Source: an uncultured Anaeroplasmataceae bacterium (GTDB lineage: Bacteria; Bacillota_I; Bacilli_A; Acholeplasmatales; Anaeroplasmataceae). Taken from it: a stretch of 64,000 nucleotides of DNA. Under the pieces are notes generated by a model. The model saw only the letters and a list, made by a program, of their open reading frames with translations. It was not told the origin of the DNA and did no database searches. Location of the stretch: contig CATKXV010000001.1 in assembly GCA_949840955.1 (NCBI GenBank), positions 248,001 to 312,000 of the forward strand, in the 5' to 3' direction. How positions within the stretch are numbered: position 1 is the first letter of the stretch; every line of letters begins with the position of its first letter. Both the position numbers and the translations under genes were made by a program. Of this stretch, positions 8,745-17,897 are shown piece after piece.

Positions 8745-9017
8745 ATAAAGTCAACTCCATATTCTTTATGAATTATATCATAATTGCATAGGGTATTTCA
8801 AGAAATAGCCATCGTGAAATGAAATAAAAGAGCACCAAGTGCCTGTTCCTAGACCTATATTCCTCTATAGTAATACCCTTCTTTGAAAGAATTGATACCA
8901 AACTGGTGGATTTCATCTTATTTTACAGCAGCTTGATATACTTTTGATTTTGCAAAAGCTTCCCTCTACTTCTATACTGTATTATATCATAGCTTGCATC
9001 TAGAATCTATTAAAAAA
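8745..9017. other. Intergenic region upstream of ftsY, no gene recognised
   Basis: About 270 AT-rich bases between the ftsY start and the topA terminator. It must hold the ftsY promoter, but I could not single out a convincing -35/-10 pair. Short minus-strand coding-like runs are broken by stops, and none resembles a known gene or structured RNA. Confidence 0.4.
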
Positions 9018-9042
9018 CCTATGAGATTTCAATTCTCATAGG
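9012..9042 (-). terminator. topA terminator
   Basis: A perfect 9-bp stem, CCTATGAGA / TCTCATAGG, begins directly after the topA stop codon on the minus strand. It is followed by TTTTTTA, a canonical intrinsic terminator. Confidence 0.9.
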
Positions 9043-11253
9043 CTATAGCTTCTTTATATCCTCTTCATTCATGATGTTTTTGCATCTTGGATAATTGGAG
9101 CATCCATAAAATATATTTCCTTTATTTTTTCCTTTGGTAGCAACACGCCTTACCATATGTCCCTTCTTACATACAGGACATACAATGGTTTCCTCTACCT
9201 CATCTGTCTTATCACATTGCTTAGAGCAATAGAGATTTCCTTTTTTATCCTTGAGCATAATGGAATGGCAGTTTGGACAAAATTCATGGGTTGGAATATC
9301 ACTAAAGGTCACCTTGCATGCTGGATAATTATTGCAGGCATAAAACAAGGTTCCCTTATTTTTTCCGGTTTTCGCTATCCTTTCTACGATATGACCTGTA
9401 CCACATTCTGGGCAAAGAACACCCGTATCTACAGGCTCACCCTCCTCTGAATCCTCCTTTAAAACATAGTGGCAATTCGGATAATTACTACAGGAAATGA
9501 ATTCTCCAAATTTGGATTTTCTTATCACTAATATATTCCCACATTCTGGACAAATCTGATCTGTAGGAATGGGATACATTGCCTCCATATTTTCCATAGC
9601 CTCATCAAATAAAGGTATGAATTCATCATAGAAATTCTTAAGCTCAGAAAGCTTATCCTTCTGTCCCTTAGCAATTTCATCTAGGTTGGTCTCCATATCT
9701 GCCGTATAGGTCACATTAATAATTTCCTTGAAAAACTGATCTAGCTTATGACTGGTTAATACACCCTGCTCTGTTGGCTTTAAGCTCTTTTTTTCTAATT
9801 CAATATAACTTCTTTCCTTGAGCGTTGCAATCGTTCCAGCATAGGTAGAAGGTCGACCAATGCCTAAGCTTTCCATTTCCTTAATAATGGAAGCCTCTGT
9901 ATATCTGGCTTTTGGAGCTGTCATTTTATCCAAGATAAGAATTTCATTGGCATTATAGCTTTCTCCTAAGGAAAAGTTTGGTAAGAGGGTATTTTCATCC
10001 TCCTCTGTTTTTCCATAGGCCTTTAAATATCCATCAAATTCCATCGTTTGGCCTGTAATTGCCCATAAGGAATTGGTATTGGTAAACTCCACACGTAAAG
10101 AATTAAATCTTGCTGGTGCCATAAGGGAAGCAATGGTACGATTATAAATCAGCTGATATAGCTTATATTCCTCCTCAGATAAATACGGCTTAACAGCCTC
10201 AGGAGTACGCTCAACTGAGGTAGGACGGATGGCCTCGTGTGCATCCTGCATATTCTTGCTTGTCTTTATTTTTACTGCACCTAAATATTTATCTCCATAT
10301 GTATTGCGAATATAGGAATGAGCACTATCCACAAATAAATCGGATAGTCGTGTGGAATCGGTTCGCATATAGGTAATTAAACCTACAGTTTCAGCATCGA
10401 TTGTTTTTCCCTCATATAAGCCCTGAGCAATTCGCATCGTACGGTTTGGAGAAAATCCTAATTTATTTGAGGCATCCTGCTGAAGTGTTGAGGTTGTGAA
10501 GGCAGGATAGCTGTTTCTAGAAACGAGCTTATTTGCAATATTGCTGACCTGAAAGCTCATAAGTTTAGGTACAAGCTGTTCTAATAGAGCACGATCCGTT
10601 ATTCGATTCTTTGAATCTACAGCCTGCTCATTTAGCTCTACCAATCGAAGCTTAAAGGTATTAAATACAGCCTCCATCTCATAATAGGCAGTAGGAACAA
10701 AGGCCGTGATTTCCTCTTCTAAATCAACAATCAGCTTTAATACAACACTTTGAACACGCCCTGCACTTTTTGAGCCTATCTTCTTTTGAAGCAATTTGGA
10801 TAGCTTAAATCCTAAGATGCGATCAATCATTCTTCGGCATTCCTGAGAGTCCACCATTCTTAAATTGATATGATGGGGATTCTCTAATGCATGTCGAACA
10901 GCAGGCTTTGTAATTTCATGGAATTCTATACGATTTAAATCATTAAAATCAAGCTCTAGCGCCTTAGCAAGATGATAGGCTATAGCCTCTCCTTCACGGT
11001 CAGGGTCGGTAGCAAGATACACCTTTTTCCCCTTACATGTATTTTTTAAATAGGCGACTAAATCCTCTTTATCCTTCATGATTTTGTAATTGGGCTTAAA
11101 ATCATGCTCAATATCGATGCCTAAGCCCTCCTTACCACTTGTAGCAAGATCACAAATATGACCTTTAGAGGACAACACAAGATAGCCCTTACCAAGGTAG
11201 GAGGCTATTGTTTTTGATTTACTTGGGGATTCTACTATAATAACATTTTGCAT
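9043..11253 (-). CDS. topA: DNA topoisomerase I
   Basis: A type IA topoisomerase of about 736 residues that relaxes negative supercoils. The Toprim domain opens with NVIIVESPSKSKTIASYLG and contains DPDREGEAIAYH. The catalytic tyrosine is in GLITYMRTDSTRLS. Four C-terminal zinc-ribbon units follow; the third is abbreviated (CPNC then CSKQC). I prefer the ATG at 11253, preceded by AAGGATG, over an ATG six codons earlier that lacks a ribosome site. The gene is slightly longer than Bacillus TopA because of the extra ribbons. Confidence 0.95.
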   Translation of the reverse strand: MQNVIIVESPSKSKTIASYLGKGYLVLSSKGHICDLATSGKEGLGIDIEHDFKPNYKIMKDKEDLVAYLKNTCKGKKVYLATDPDREGEAIAYHLAKALELDFNDLNRIEFHEITKPAVRHALENPHHINLRMVDSQECRRMIDRILGFKLSKLLQKKIGSKSAGRVQSVVLKLIVDLEEEITAFVPTAYYEMEAVFNTFKLRLVELNEQAVDSKNRITDRALLEQLVPKLMSFQVSNIANKLVSRNSYPAFTTSTLQQDASNKLGFSPNRTMRIAQGLYEGKTIDAETVGLITYMRTDSTRLSDLFVDSAHSYIRNTYGDKYLGAVKIKTSKNMQDAHEAIRPTSVERTPEAVKPYLSEEEYKLYQLIYNRTIASLMAPARFNSLRVEFTNTNSLWAITGQTMEFDGYLKAYGKTEEDENTLLPNFSLGESYNANEILILDKMTAPKARYTEASIIKEMESLGIGRPSTYAGTIATLKERSYIELEKKSLKPTEQGVLTSHKLDQFFKEIINVTYTADMETNLDEIAKGQKDKLSELKNFYDEFIPLFDEAMENMEAMYPIPTDQICPECGNILVIRKSKFGEFISCSNYPNCHYVLKEDSEEGEPVDTGVLCPECGTGHIVERIAKTGKNKGTLFYACNNYPACKVTFSDIPTHEFCPNCHSIMLKDKKGNLYCSKQCDKTDEVEETIVCPVCKKGHMVRRVATKGKNKGNIFYGCSNYPRCKNIMNEEDIKKL

Positions 11254-11364
11254 GCTAGTCACATCCTTCATCTTTTAAAGTTTAGTTCAAAAAGGAAAGA
11301 TTGTCAATAGGTTTTTTCTTTTTGATATAAGAAATGGTTTTCTCTTTTAGAATAAAAGAAATTC

Positions 11365-11390
11365 CCCAATTTTTTCTAAAAAAATTGAGG
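11365..11390 (-). terminator. Probable terminator after rnhB
   Basis: An AT-rich inverted repeat (CCTCAATTTTTT / AAAAAATTGGGG on the minus strand) follows the rnhB stop within two bases. The following T content is modest, so strength is uncertain. Confidence 0.5.
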
Positions 11391-11391
11391 T

Positions 11392-12042
11392 TTACTCTTC
11401 ATCAAAGGAAAAAGATAGCTGTTTTGAATAGAATTTAGATACTGGAGCAAAGGTCTTTCTATGGATTGGACAAGGTCCATATTTTTCTAAAGCCTCCATA
11501 TGAGCCTTTGTTCCATAGCCCTTATGCTTCTTAAATCCATAATTGGGATATTTGATATCCATCTTTTCCATATATTCGTCTCGAGTTACTTTGGCCAATA
11601 TACTTGCTGCTGCAACACTTGCACATCTTGCATCTCCATGGATTATAGAGTTATGAGGTATTTTCAATTCATTTAATGGCATAGCATCAATTAAAGCATA
11701 ATCTGGCTTTTCCTTTAGCCCCGCAATGGCTAGCAGCATTCCCTTTTTTGTTGCCTGATAGATATTTAAATCATCTACATCCTTTTCACTTATAAAAACA
11801 ATTTTATAGGCTAAAGCATTTTTTATGATGATTTTATATAGAGCCTTTCGCTTCTTTTCTGATAATTGCTTAGAATCATTGATTCCATCGATTCGTAAGA
11901 AGGGTGGCAATATACATGCAGCAACCACCAATGGACCTGCTAAGGGACCTCTTCCTGCTTCATCCACCCCACAAATCAAATGAAAGCCATCATCATACAG
12001 TTTTTCTTCAAATTCATATAAGTTTATCTTCTGGTCGCTCAT
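11392..12042 (-). CDS. rnhB: Ribonuclease HII
   Basis: A 216-residue RNase HII that cleaves the RNA strand of RNA-DNA hybrids, including single ribonucleotides. CGVDEAGRGPLAGP carries the first catalytic acid pair (Asp-Glu); ALIDAMPL and SILAKVTRDEYM carry later conserved acids. Its start lies inside the 3' end of rbgA (29-base overlap) with AGGAGC about 8 bases upstream. The rbgA-rnhB pairing is standard for Firmicutes. Confidence 0.95.
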   Translation of the reverse strand: MSDQKINLYEFEEKLYDDGFHLICGVDEAGRGPLAGPLVVAACILPPFLRIDGINDSKQLSEKKRKALYKIIIKNALAYKIVFISEKDVDDLNIYQATKKGMLLAIAGLKEKPDYALIDAMPLNELKIPHNSIIHGDARCASVAAASILAKVTRDEYMEKMDIKYPNYGFKKHKGYGTKAHMEALEKYGPCPIHRKTFAPVSKFYSKQLSFSFDEE

Positions 12043-12871
12043 AGCTCATTGCTCCTATCTTCATTCCTCTAAGCTCATTTAGAAACATTCGGTTTGTACG
12101 CTCTAAGTCAACCCTTCCACCCTTAGACAAAAAGCCTCTGTTTTTGCCTATTTGTGATTGCATTTGCTCTAAATCCTCACTAAGCTCAATTTTATATCGA
12201 CTCTTTAGTAGCTCTGGATACATCTTAGCAACATATCCAATACTAAAAAGTACAAGCCCATTCAAATCCAATATTTCATCCTTAATCGACCCACACATCG
12301 CTAGCTTAATTCCAACCTCTGGATCCTCAAACTTAGGCCAAAGAATCCCAGGAGTATCCAATAGATAAAGATCATTGGTGATTTTTATCCAGGTTTGACT
12401 TTTAGTAACTCCAGGCTTATCTCCAACTGTTGTTGCTTTTCGTTTTGCTAGTGCATTGATTAGAGTGGATTTACCAACATTTGGAATTCCAAGAATGACA
12501 GCCTTAATTGTTTGTGATGCAATTTGCCTATTTTTTCTTCTCTGAAATTCATCCTTTAAGGCAAGCTTTGCATAAGGAACAATTTCCTTCATATGATATC
12601 CTTGGATAGAATCAATATCTAGGGCTAAAATTCCATTTTTTTTATAGGAATCAATCCATTTTTGCGTGATTACTGGATCTGCTAAGCTACTCTTGCATAA
12701 TAAAATCAAACGAGGCTTATTTCCTACAATCTCTTGAATCATTGGATTGGTTGAGGCATAAGGAATCCGAGCATCCTTTAGCTCAATTACCAAATCCACT
12801 AGCTTTATTTTTTCTGATATTTCTCGCTTTGCCTTGGCCATATGACCAGGAAACCATTGTACTGTCTGCAT
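12014..12871 (-). CDS. rbgA: Ribosome biogenesis GTPase RbgA/YlqF
   Basis: A 285-residue circularly permuted GTPase needed for late 50S assembly. It begins QWFPGHMAKAKREI. In permuted order come the G4 region (residues 54-64), then G1 GIPNVGKSTLIN and G3 LLDTPGILWPKFEDP. The normal G4 motif NKxD is replaced by C59-K60-S61-S62 (LLCKSSLAD where Bacillus has LLNKADKAD), so the guanine-specificity Asp is missing. The DNA reads cleanly, with no frameshift there. AGGAG precedes the ATG. Confidence 0.93.
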   Translation of the reverse strand: MQTVQWFPGHMAKAKREISEKIKLVDLVIELKDARIPYASTNPMIQEIVGNKPRLILLCKSSLADPVITQKWIDSYKKNGILALDIDSIQGYHMKEIVPYAKLALKDEFQRRKNRQIASQTIKAVILGIPNVGKSTLINALAKRKATTVGDKPGVTKSQTWIKITNDLYLLDTPGILWPKFEDPEVGIKLAMCGSIKDEILDLNGLVLFSIGYVAKMYPELLKSRYKIELSEDLEQMQSQIGKNRGFLSKGGRVDLERTNRMFLNELRGMKIGAMSYERPEDKLI

Positions 12872-12879
12872 AAGTGCTC

Positions 12880-13800
12880 CTATCTGTAATCCGGCTGAGG
12901 ATTACCAATTTTGGAAAAAGGATAAAAGCGGAATAAAACCTTGCCAATGACCTCTTCTTCATCAATAAAGCCAAAGGCTCTTGAATCATGGCTTCCACCT
13001 GGAGTACGATTATCCCCTAGAACTAAAATTTTATTTTTGGGAACCGTAAATTTTAATGTATAGGAATACTCTGGATCTAAGGAATGAAGCATCGTATTGT
13101 ACTGCGATCTTTGAATGGTTTCTATAAAGGTATTGTTTACAAACAAATGACCTCTAGAAATGTCTAATGGAACATACGTGATGATATCCTTTTCTTTTGC
13201 AGCAATTCGCTTAATATAGAACCGAGATTCTCTTGTATAGGTGTTGGTATATTTTGCTGAATCAAACACAATAACATCACCATCTTTTGGCTGATAGCCT
13301 ATATTCCACAAAAGCACTCGGTCTCCATCCTGATATGTATTTTCCATAGATGAACCTGATATGTTACAAGGCGTAATCAAAATCATAATAACGAAAAATA
13401 AGCATAAAAAGGTAGAAAAGATGAAAACAACAAAATCATATATTGAATAAATTTGATATGCTTTTCTTAAAACAACAATATCCTTTAAATCAGCTACAGA
13501 TTTAAATATACAGGAGCCTAAGGATACAATAATACAAATACCAATGGTTACACCCAAAAGACTATAATAGGTTACATGCCCTAAAATTTTCTCAGAGGAA
13601 AATATTGCATTGGAGGTTAACGCTGCTAATTTGGTAATTCTATGATTATTTACCAAGGAAAAAATGAGTAAAATGAGCATCCCAGAAATTCGCAATAAGG
13701 GATTAAATATTAATTTTTTGAATATAAACTCATTATTCTCCTCTATATAGATTTCATGGGTCATATCTGATTTTAATTTACTCTTTTGACGTTTATTCAT
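12880..13800 (-). CDS. lepB: Signal peptidase I with extended multi-span N-terminus
   Basis: A 306-residue type I signal peptidase. The catalytic region includes SGSSMENT (Ser151) and FYIKRIAA (Lys197), followed by LGDNRTPGGSHDSRAFG, so the Ser-Lys dyad and box E are intact. About 125 residues precede the usual anchor and contain two additional hydrophobic spans (about 34-50 and 78-97) before the final one (about 121-143). Gram-positive SPases normally have a single N-terminal anchor. It lies 8 bp upstream of rbgA and is probably co-transcribed. Confidence 0.9.
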   Translation of the reverse strand: MNKRQKSKLKSDMTHEIYIEENNEFIFKKLIFNPLLRISGMLILLIFSLVNNHRITKLAALTSNAIFSSEKILGHVTYYSLLGVTIGICIIVSLGSCIFKSVADLKDIVVLRKAYQIYSIYDFVVFIFSTFLCLFFVIMILITPCNISGSSMENTYQDGDRVLLWNIGYQPKDGDVIVFDSAKYTNTYTRESRFYIKRIAAKEKDIITYVPLDISRGHLFVNNTFIETIQRSQYNTMLHSLDPEYSYTLKFTVPKNKILVLGDNRTPGGSHDSRAFGFIDEEEVIGKVLFRFYPFSKIGNPQPDYR

Positions 13801-13815
13801 CTAAATCCTATCCTT

Positions 13816-16089
13816 TTATATTACAGTATCAAACATTTCCTTTAAACGGTAGGAATCTACTAAAATTTCTCTTCCCTTTGTACCGTTCTTAGGAGAAACT
13901 ATACCTCTTTCTTCTAGAATTGAAACAATTCTTGATGCACGATTAAAGCCTAAGCTAAAACTATTTTGAATTGAGTTAATGGAACACATTCCAGATTCAA
14001 TACAATATAAGGCAATTTGATACAATAGATCATCGGATTCCTGGAAGGAATCTCTTCCATTTCCACCGATCCCTCCTGAACCAGAGGCCTTCTTTCGTAG
14101 TTCCTCATGAGTAAATAAGAAATCTGGTTCATAATGCTCACAGATATAATCACATATATTTCCAATTTCATCATCAGAAATATATGCCCCTTGAACACGT
14201 TCAGGCAATCCATTATTTTTAATTAGCATATCTCCTCGTCCAAGTAGGCTTTCTGCTCCCTGCTCGTCTAGGATGATTCTTGAATCGGCATCCGTAGCAA
14301 CTCTAAAGGCAATTCTACAGGTAATGTTGGCCTTGATTGTACCACTAACAACGTTTACCGTTGGACGCTGTGTTGCAAGGATAATATGGAGACCTGCGGC
14401 TCTTGCCTTTTGAGCTAGTCTTACAATGGCATCATTGGCCTCTACTCCACATTGCATAATCAAATCATTGAACTCATCTACAACGATAACAACAAAAGGA
14501 AGATTTTCCATTTCTGGCTTCATTTCTCGTTTTCGATTATAATCCTCAATGTTTCTCACTCTAGATAAAGCCAAAAGCTCATATCTTCTTTCCATTTCAG
14601 CAACAGCCCATTTTAATGCTTCTGTTGCAATCACTGGATCATCTATAACTGGAGTAGCCAAATGTGGTAAATTGTTATAGAAGGATAGCTCTACCTTTTT
14701 TGGGTCAACCAAAATCAGCTTTAGCTGAGCAGGAGAATTCTTTATGAGCAAGGATACCAAAAGAGTATTAATACATACGGATTTACCAGACTTTGTCGCA
14801 CCAGCGATAAGAGCATGAGGCATATCAATAATATTTTGGAATACTGGGGTACCATCAATATCCTTTCCCATAGCAATCAGTAAATTTTTATTGCTTGAAA
14901 TATAATCATCCGTAAGAATATCTCCAAAGGCTACCATATCCGCTTGTTCATTTGGCACTTCAATACCAACTGTATTTTTCCCAGGAATTGGCGCTTGAAT
15001 ACGCATAGATTTTGCTTTTAATGCCATTTGTATATTATCATAAATACTATTTATTTTTTTAACATTCACATTTTGGGCTAGCATGATCTCATAGCGAGTA
15101 AAGGCTGGTCCCTTTGTATAGGTGATAACCTCTCCATCAATACCAAAAGCCATCAGCTGCTGATTGATGATTTCCTTTTTCTCCTCTAACCAGGCAGGCA
15201 TTTCTTCCAAAGAGGAATCTCCTTTAGGAAAAAGCTTTTGATAAGGAATCTTATAATTTTTGTATTTTAACGTGTCATCCTTCTTCACTGGAGCTTCAGG
15301 CGCAGGCTGAGCAGGTGCTGGCTTTGGAGCAGGCTCTTCTTCCTTTATTGGAAGAATTGGTTCTTCTTCAATCGGAAGATCTGAGGTGATAAACTCAGGC
15401 TCCTTCCCTAAATGAAGCTCTTCTATTTTTTCTTCCTCAAAGACCGGCTTAGGATTACTTGGCTTCACAATTTCCTCTTCCTCATATTGATATCTAGGAA
15501 CAGGTGTTGGCTTTGGCTTTGGAAGATGCTCATCATAGGAATTGTAGGTAAAGGGCTCCTCTTCCTCATCATGAACAGAAATATGAAGATTAAATTCTGT
15601 ATCCTCATCTAAATAATCTGGCTCTTCCTCCCTTAAATCTGGAATTTGGAAATGAGTTTCCTCCTCCTCTTCCTTTTTTAGCTCCTCATTGGTTGTAAAA
15701 AAGGTACTCAGCGTTGTATTTTCCTTGACTGGAATGGGCTCCGCCTTTACTTCCTTTTTTGAATAATCTGTACCTTTTTTTTCATCCTCTGTAAGTTGCT
15801 GATTCACATAGGAAAATTCATAATATTTTGTTCCATGACGAGCAATAAGCTCTTCATCAGATATATGCTTTTCATCTCGGATATAATCATATCCATAATC
15901 GATATCCAATTTCCCACTATTATCCAAATAATGCATTCTATCCACAACATGGGTTCCGTGCATTGGAGAAACAATTTGGCTTCTTTGGAATTTTTGCTTT
16001 CCCTTAATCAAACCATCTAGGGTATAACTGATTTGAGGGATACTAAATTTCTCTTCCAATTCAATTGTAGGTAATTTTTTCTTTTTCAT
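13816..16089 (-). CDS. FtsK/SftA-type DNA translocase
   Basis: A 757-residue RecA-fold DNA pump. The motor has Walker A GATKSGKS (about residue 430), Walker B FVVIVVDEFNDLI and ILATQRPTVNVVSG. The C-terminal gamma winged helix (LYCIESGMCSINSIQNSFSLGFNRASRIV) normally reads KOPS/SRS sequences. There are no transmembrane helices; the first 290 residues are acidic and Pro-rich linker. An FQRSQIVSPMHG motif near the start resembles the N-terminal signature of Bacillus SftA. It probably clears DNA from the division septum. Its start overlaps the upstream membrane-protein gene by 29 bases. Confidence 0.9.
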   Translation of the reverse strand: MKKKKLPTIELEEKFSIPQISYTLDGLIKGKQKFQRSQIVSPMHGTHVVDRMHYLDNSGKLDIDYGYDYIRDEKHISDEELIARHGTKYYEFSYVNQQLTEDEKKGTDYSKKEVKAEPIPVKENTTLSTFFTTNEELKKEEEEETHFQIPDLREEEPDYLDEDTEFNLHISVHDEEEEPFTYNSYDEHLPKPKPTPVPRYQYEEEEIVKPSNPKPVFEEEKIEELHLGKEPEFITSDLPIEEEPILPIKEEEPAPKPAPAQPAPEAPVKKDDTLKYKNYKIPYQKLFPKGDSSLEEMPAWLEEKKEIINQQLMAFGIDGEVITYTKGPAFTRYEIMLAQNVNVKKINSIYDNIQMALKAKSMRIQAPIPGKNTVGIEVPNEQADMVAFGDILTDDYISSNKNLLIAMGKDIDGTPVFQNIIDMPHALIAGATKSGKSVCINTLLVSLLIKNSPAQLKLILVDPKKVELSFYNNLPHLATPVIDDPVIATEALKWAVAEMERRYELLALSRVRNIEDYNRKREMKPEMENLPFVVIVVDEFNDLIMQCGVEANDAIVRLAQKARAAGLHIILATQRPTVNVVSGTIKANITCRIAFRVATDADSRIILDEQGAESLLGRGDMLIKNNGLPERVQGAYISDDEIGNICDYICEHYEPDFLFTHEELRKKASGSGGIGGNGRDSFQESDDLLYQIALYCIESGMCSINSIQNSFSLGFNRASRIVSILEERGIVSPKNGTKGREILVDSYRLKEMFDTVI

Positions 16090-17002
16090 CGTTTATAACC
16101 TCCATTTTTTTTCTTAAAGCAAATTGCATATCCGCTGTATGACATGCTTCAAAGGATACTTCTCTTGTATATACCCGTGTTTTATATTTTTTCTCCTTCT
16201 TTGGATAAACAGGAGCTTCCTCCTCCATCTCTAAGGCAGCGGATTTTATGGAATCCTCCATAGCATCCATAATTTCTTCTGTTCCCATATCAACTTCAAT
16301 TTCCTTATGGAATACCTTTTTTGAATATATTTTATAGGTTTCTTCTCCAACCACAGCTATTATGGCTAAACATATTTGGTCCACGATAAGGTTGATAATT
16401 CGATCTACAACAAGCTTTCTTCCCCATTTCAAAGGATTAATGATATCTAATACATATTTTGCTTTACTCAAGCTTTGACTAATGGTTTTTGTCGTTTGGA
16501 AGGCCTTAGATTCCTCTATATCCTTCGTCCTTGTGGACAAATTGACAATGGTGGATATCTTAAGCTTTCTTAGCATTCGAACACCTCTATGGTTTAAAAT
16601 CTCATCAACACGAGAGGTAATATATCCCGTCAATAGCGTTAGCTCATTAATAGACAATTCTAAGAAGGGGTGATTACTTTCAGGATAAAATCTTACAGCA
16701 ATCCCATAAGCTAAATCCTTACTTAAGCTATAACAAAAGCCTACTCTAGATAAATCCTTTCTCAGTGTCTTATCCTTAAAGGCCTTTTGGGTGGATAAGA
16801 CCATATCCTTTACTTCCTGAGTTGTTAAATCATCTGCTTCTGTTTTAGCATAGAAATTCTTTGATTTTAGGCTAGATACAACGGCTAAAGCATAAACCAG
16901 CAATAAGATAATAAACCCCAGTACAACACCAAGTAAAAAACTGATGATGGTTGAAAAATCAATTGTGATGATACCTATTTTCATTAAAATTTGTAGAAAC
17001 AT
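16061..17002 (-). CDS. Single-pass membrane protein overlapping the DNA translocase gene
   Basis: A 313-residue protein that I do not recognise. One strong transmembrane helix lies near residues 18-45. The rest is a charged, probably cytoplasmic domain with another hydrophobic patch around 206-225 (IINLIVDQICLAIIAVVG) and an acidic tail. Its last 29 bases contain the ribosome site and start of the translocase gene, so the two are translationally coupled. Because the translocase lacks its own membrane domain, this protein may act with it at the septum. That is inference. Confidence 0.7.
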   Translation of the reverse strand: MFLQILMKIGIITIDFSTIISFLLGVVLGFIILLLVYALAVVSSLKSKNFYAKTEADDLTTQEVKDMVLSTQKAFKDKTLRKDLSRVGFCYSLSKDLAYGIAVRFYPESNHPFLELSINELTLLTGYITSRVDEILNHRGVRMLRKLKISTIVNLSTRTKDIEESKAFQTTKTISQSLSKAKYVLDIINPLKWGRKLVVDRIINLIVDQICLAIIAVVGEETYKIYSKKVFHKEIEVDMGTEEIMDAMEDSIKSAALEMEEEAPVYPKKEKKYKTRVYTREVSFEACHTADMQFALRKKMEVINDEKEKITYN

Positions 17003-17111
17003 TTTATAAGTTCACCACGCTTTCTTTATTATTATATAATAAACTCATTATTTTTTAAAGTTTTTCTTTACAAAATATTTGCCAAATGCGATAATTAAGT
17101 AGGTGATATCA

Positions 17112-17831
17112 ATGGATATTTTTTTAGATTTGGAAAAAACACTTCTAAATGATGAAAATCATATAAGCCCGTTCGATCAGTTGCAGTTATCTAAGCTGGC
17201 TTTGGAGCATAGAATTTTTATTCTTACTACAGCACTTCTTGCTGAGGCAAGAGCTCTTATCCCTGATCCAAGGATAACAATTGTATCCACAATAGAAAAT
17301 CAAATGGATCCTCCAAAAATACTTCCTGTTTTTTCTATGCCAGTCCTAAGAAGCTTAACTTTATGCAAGGATGTTTTATCCATGTATGCAATACAAGACC
17401 ATACTTGTCATATTTTTAAATACCAAGAGCGCTTAAATCTCTTTTATCCAACCCAACAACTGAAGCTTACTTCTTATATAGAAGTCTCTTCCTTAATTAT
17501 AGCCTGCCTAAAGTCAGGGTTTGAAGAGCTTAAGGAAACAATGAAGGCCTACTCTATTCAAATACTTGCAGAGGATCAAAGAAAGGTTCTTTTTCAGCTT
17601 TCTACAACTCAGGCCTCAAAAGAGGATTTCTTGATTCAATTCAAAGAATCCCCTGCCATAGGTATAGGGGATTCCATAGAGGATTATTCGTTTATAAAGC
17701 ATTGTGAGATTCAAGTAGCTATGCTAAATGGGGATAACGAGTTAAAAAAGCTTTGTCCCTACACAACCTCTAAAACCAATCAAGAGGGTGGGGCAATTGC
17801 TTTTATAATGAACTATTTTAATGAAAATTAA
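17112..17831 (+). CDS. HAD superfamily hydrolase, Cof-like
   Basis: A 239-residue Cof/HAD-IIB-like protein. Motif I is DLEKT at residues 6-10, so Asp6 is present but the usual second Asp is Glu8. Motif IV is GIGDSIEDYSFIK, and it ends with the Cof-type segment NQEGGAIAFI. The substitution may alter phosphatase efficiency or mark a different reaction. The ATG at 17112 with AGGTGAT upstream is preferred to a GTG three codons earlier. It is one of few plus-strand genes and faces the MutS-like gene across a shared terminator. Confidence 0.75.
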   Translation: MDIFLDLEKTLLNDENHISPFDQLQLSKLALEHRIFILTTALLAEARALIPDPRITIVSTIENQMDPPKILPVFSMPVLRSLTLCKDVLSMYAIQDHTCHIFKYQERLNLFYPTQQLKLTSYIEVSSLIIACLKSGFEELKETMKAYSIQILAEDQRKVLFQLSTTQASKEDFLIQFKESPAIGIGDSIEDYSFIKHCEIQVAMLNGDNELKKLCPYTTSKTNQEGGAIAFIMNYFNEN

Positions 17832-17870
17832 GGGATGTATTTCTTTATTTGAATCCAATCATTTTTATAA

Positions 17871-17897
17871 AAAAAAACTGAAAAAATCAGTTTTTTT
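17871..17897. terminator. Bidirectional terminator
   Basis: AAAAAAACTGA / TCAGTTTTTTT stem between two convergent genes gives U-tracts on both strands. Confidence 0.85.

Noticed and set aside
8745-9017. Possible SRP RNA next to ftsY/ffh
   Set aside because: No conserved SRP RNA motif (GGAAGGAAGCAGCC-type) on either strand.
9157-9500. Plus-strand open frames opposite the topA zinc ribbons
   Set aside because: Antisense to a conserved domain; their Cys and Tyr content mirrors the zinc-ribbon codons.
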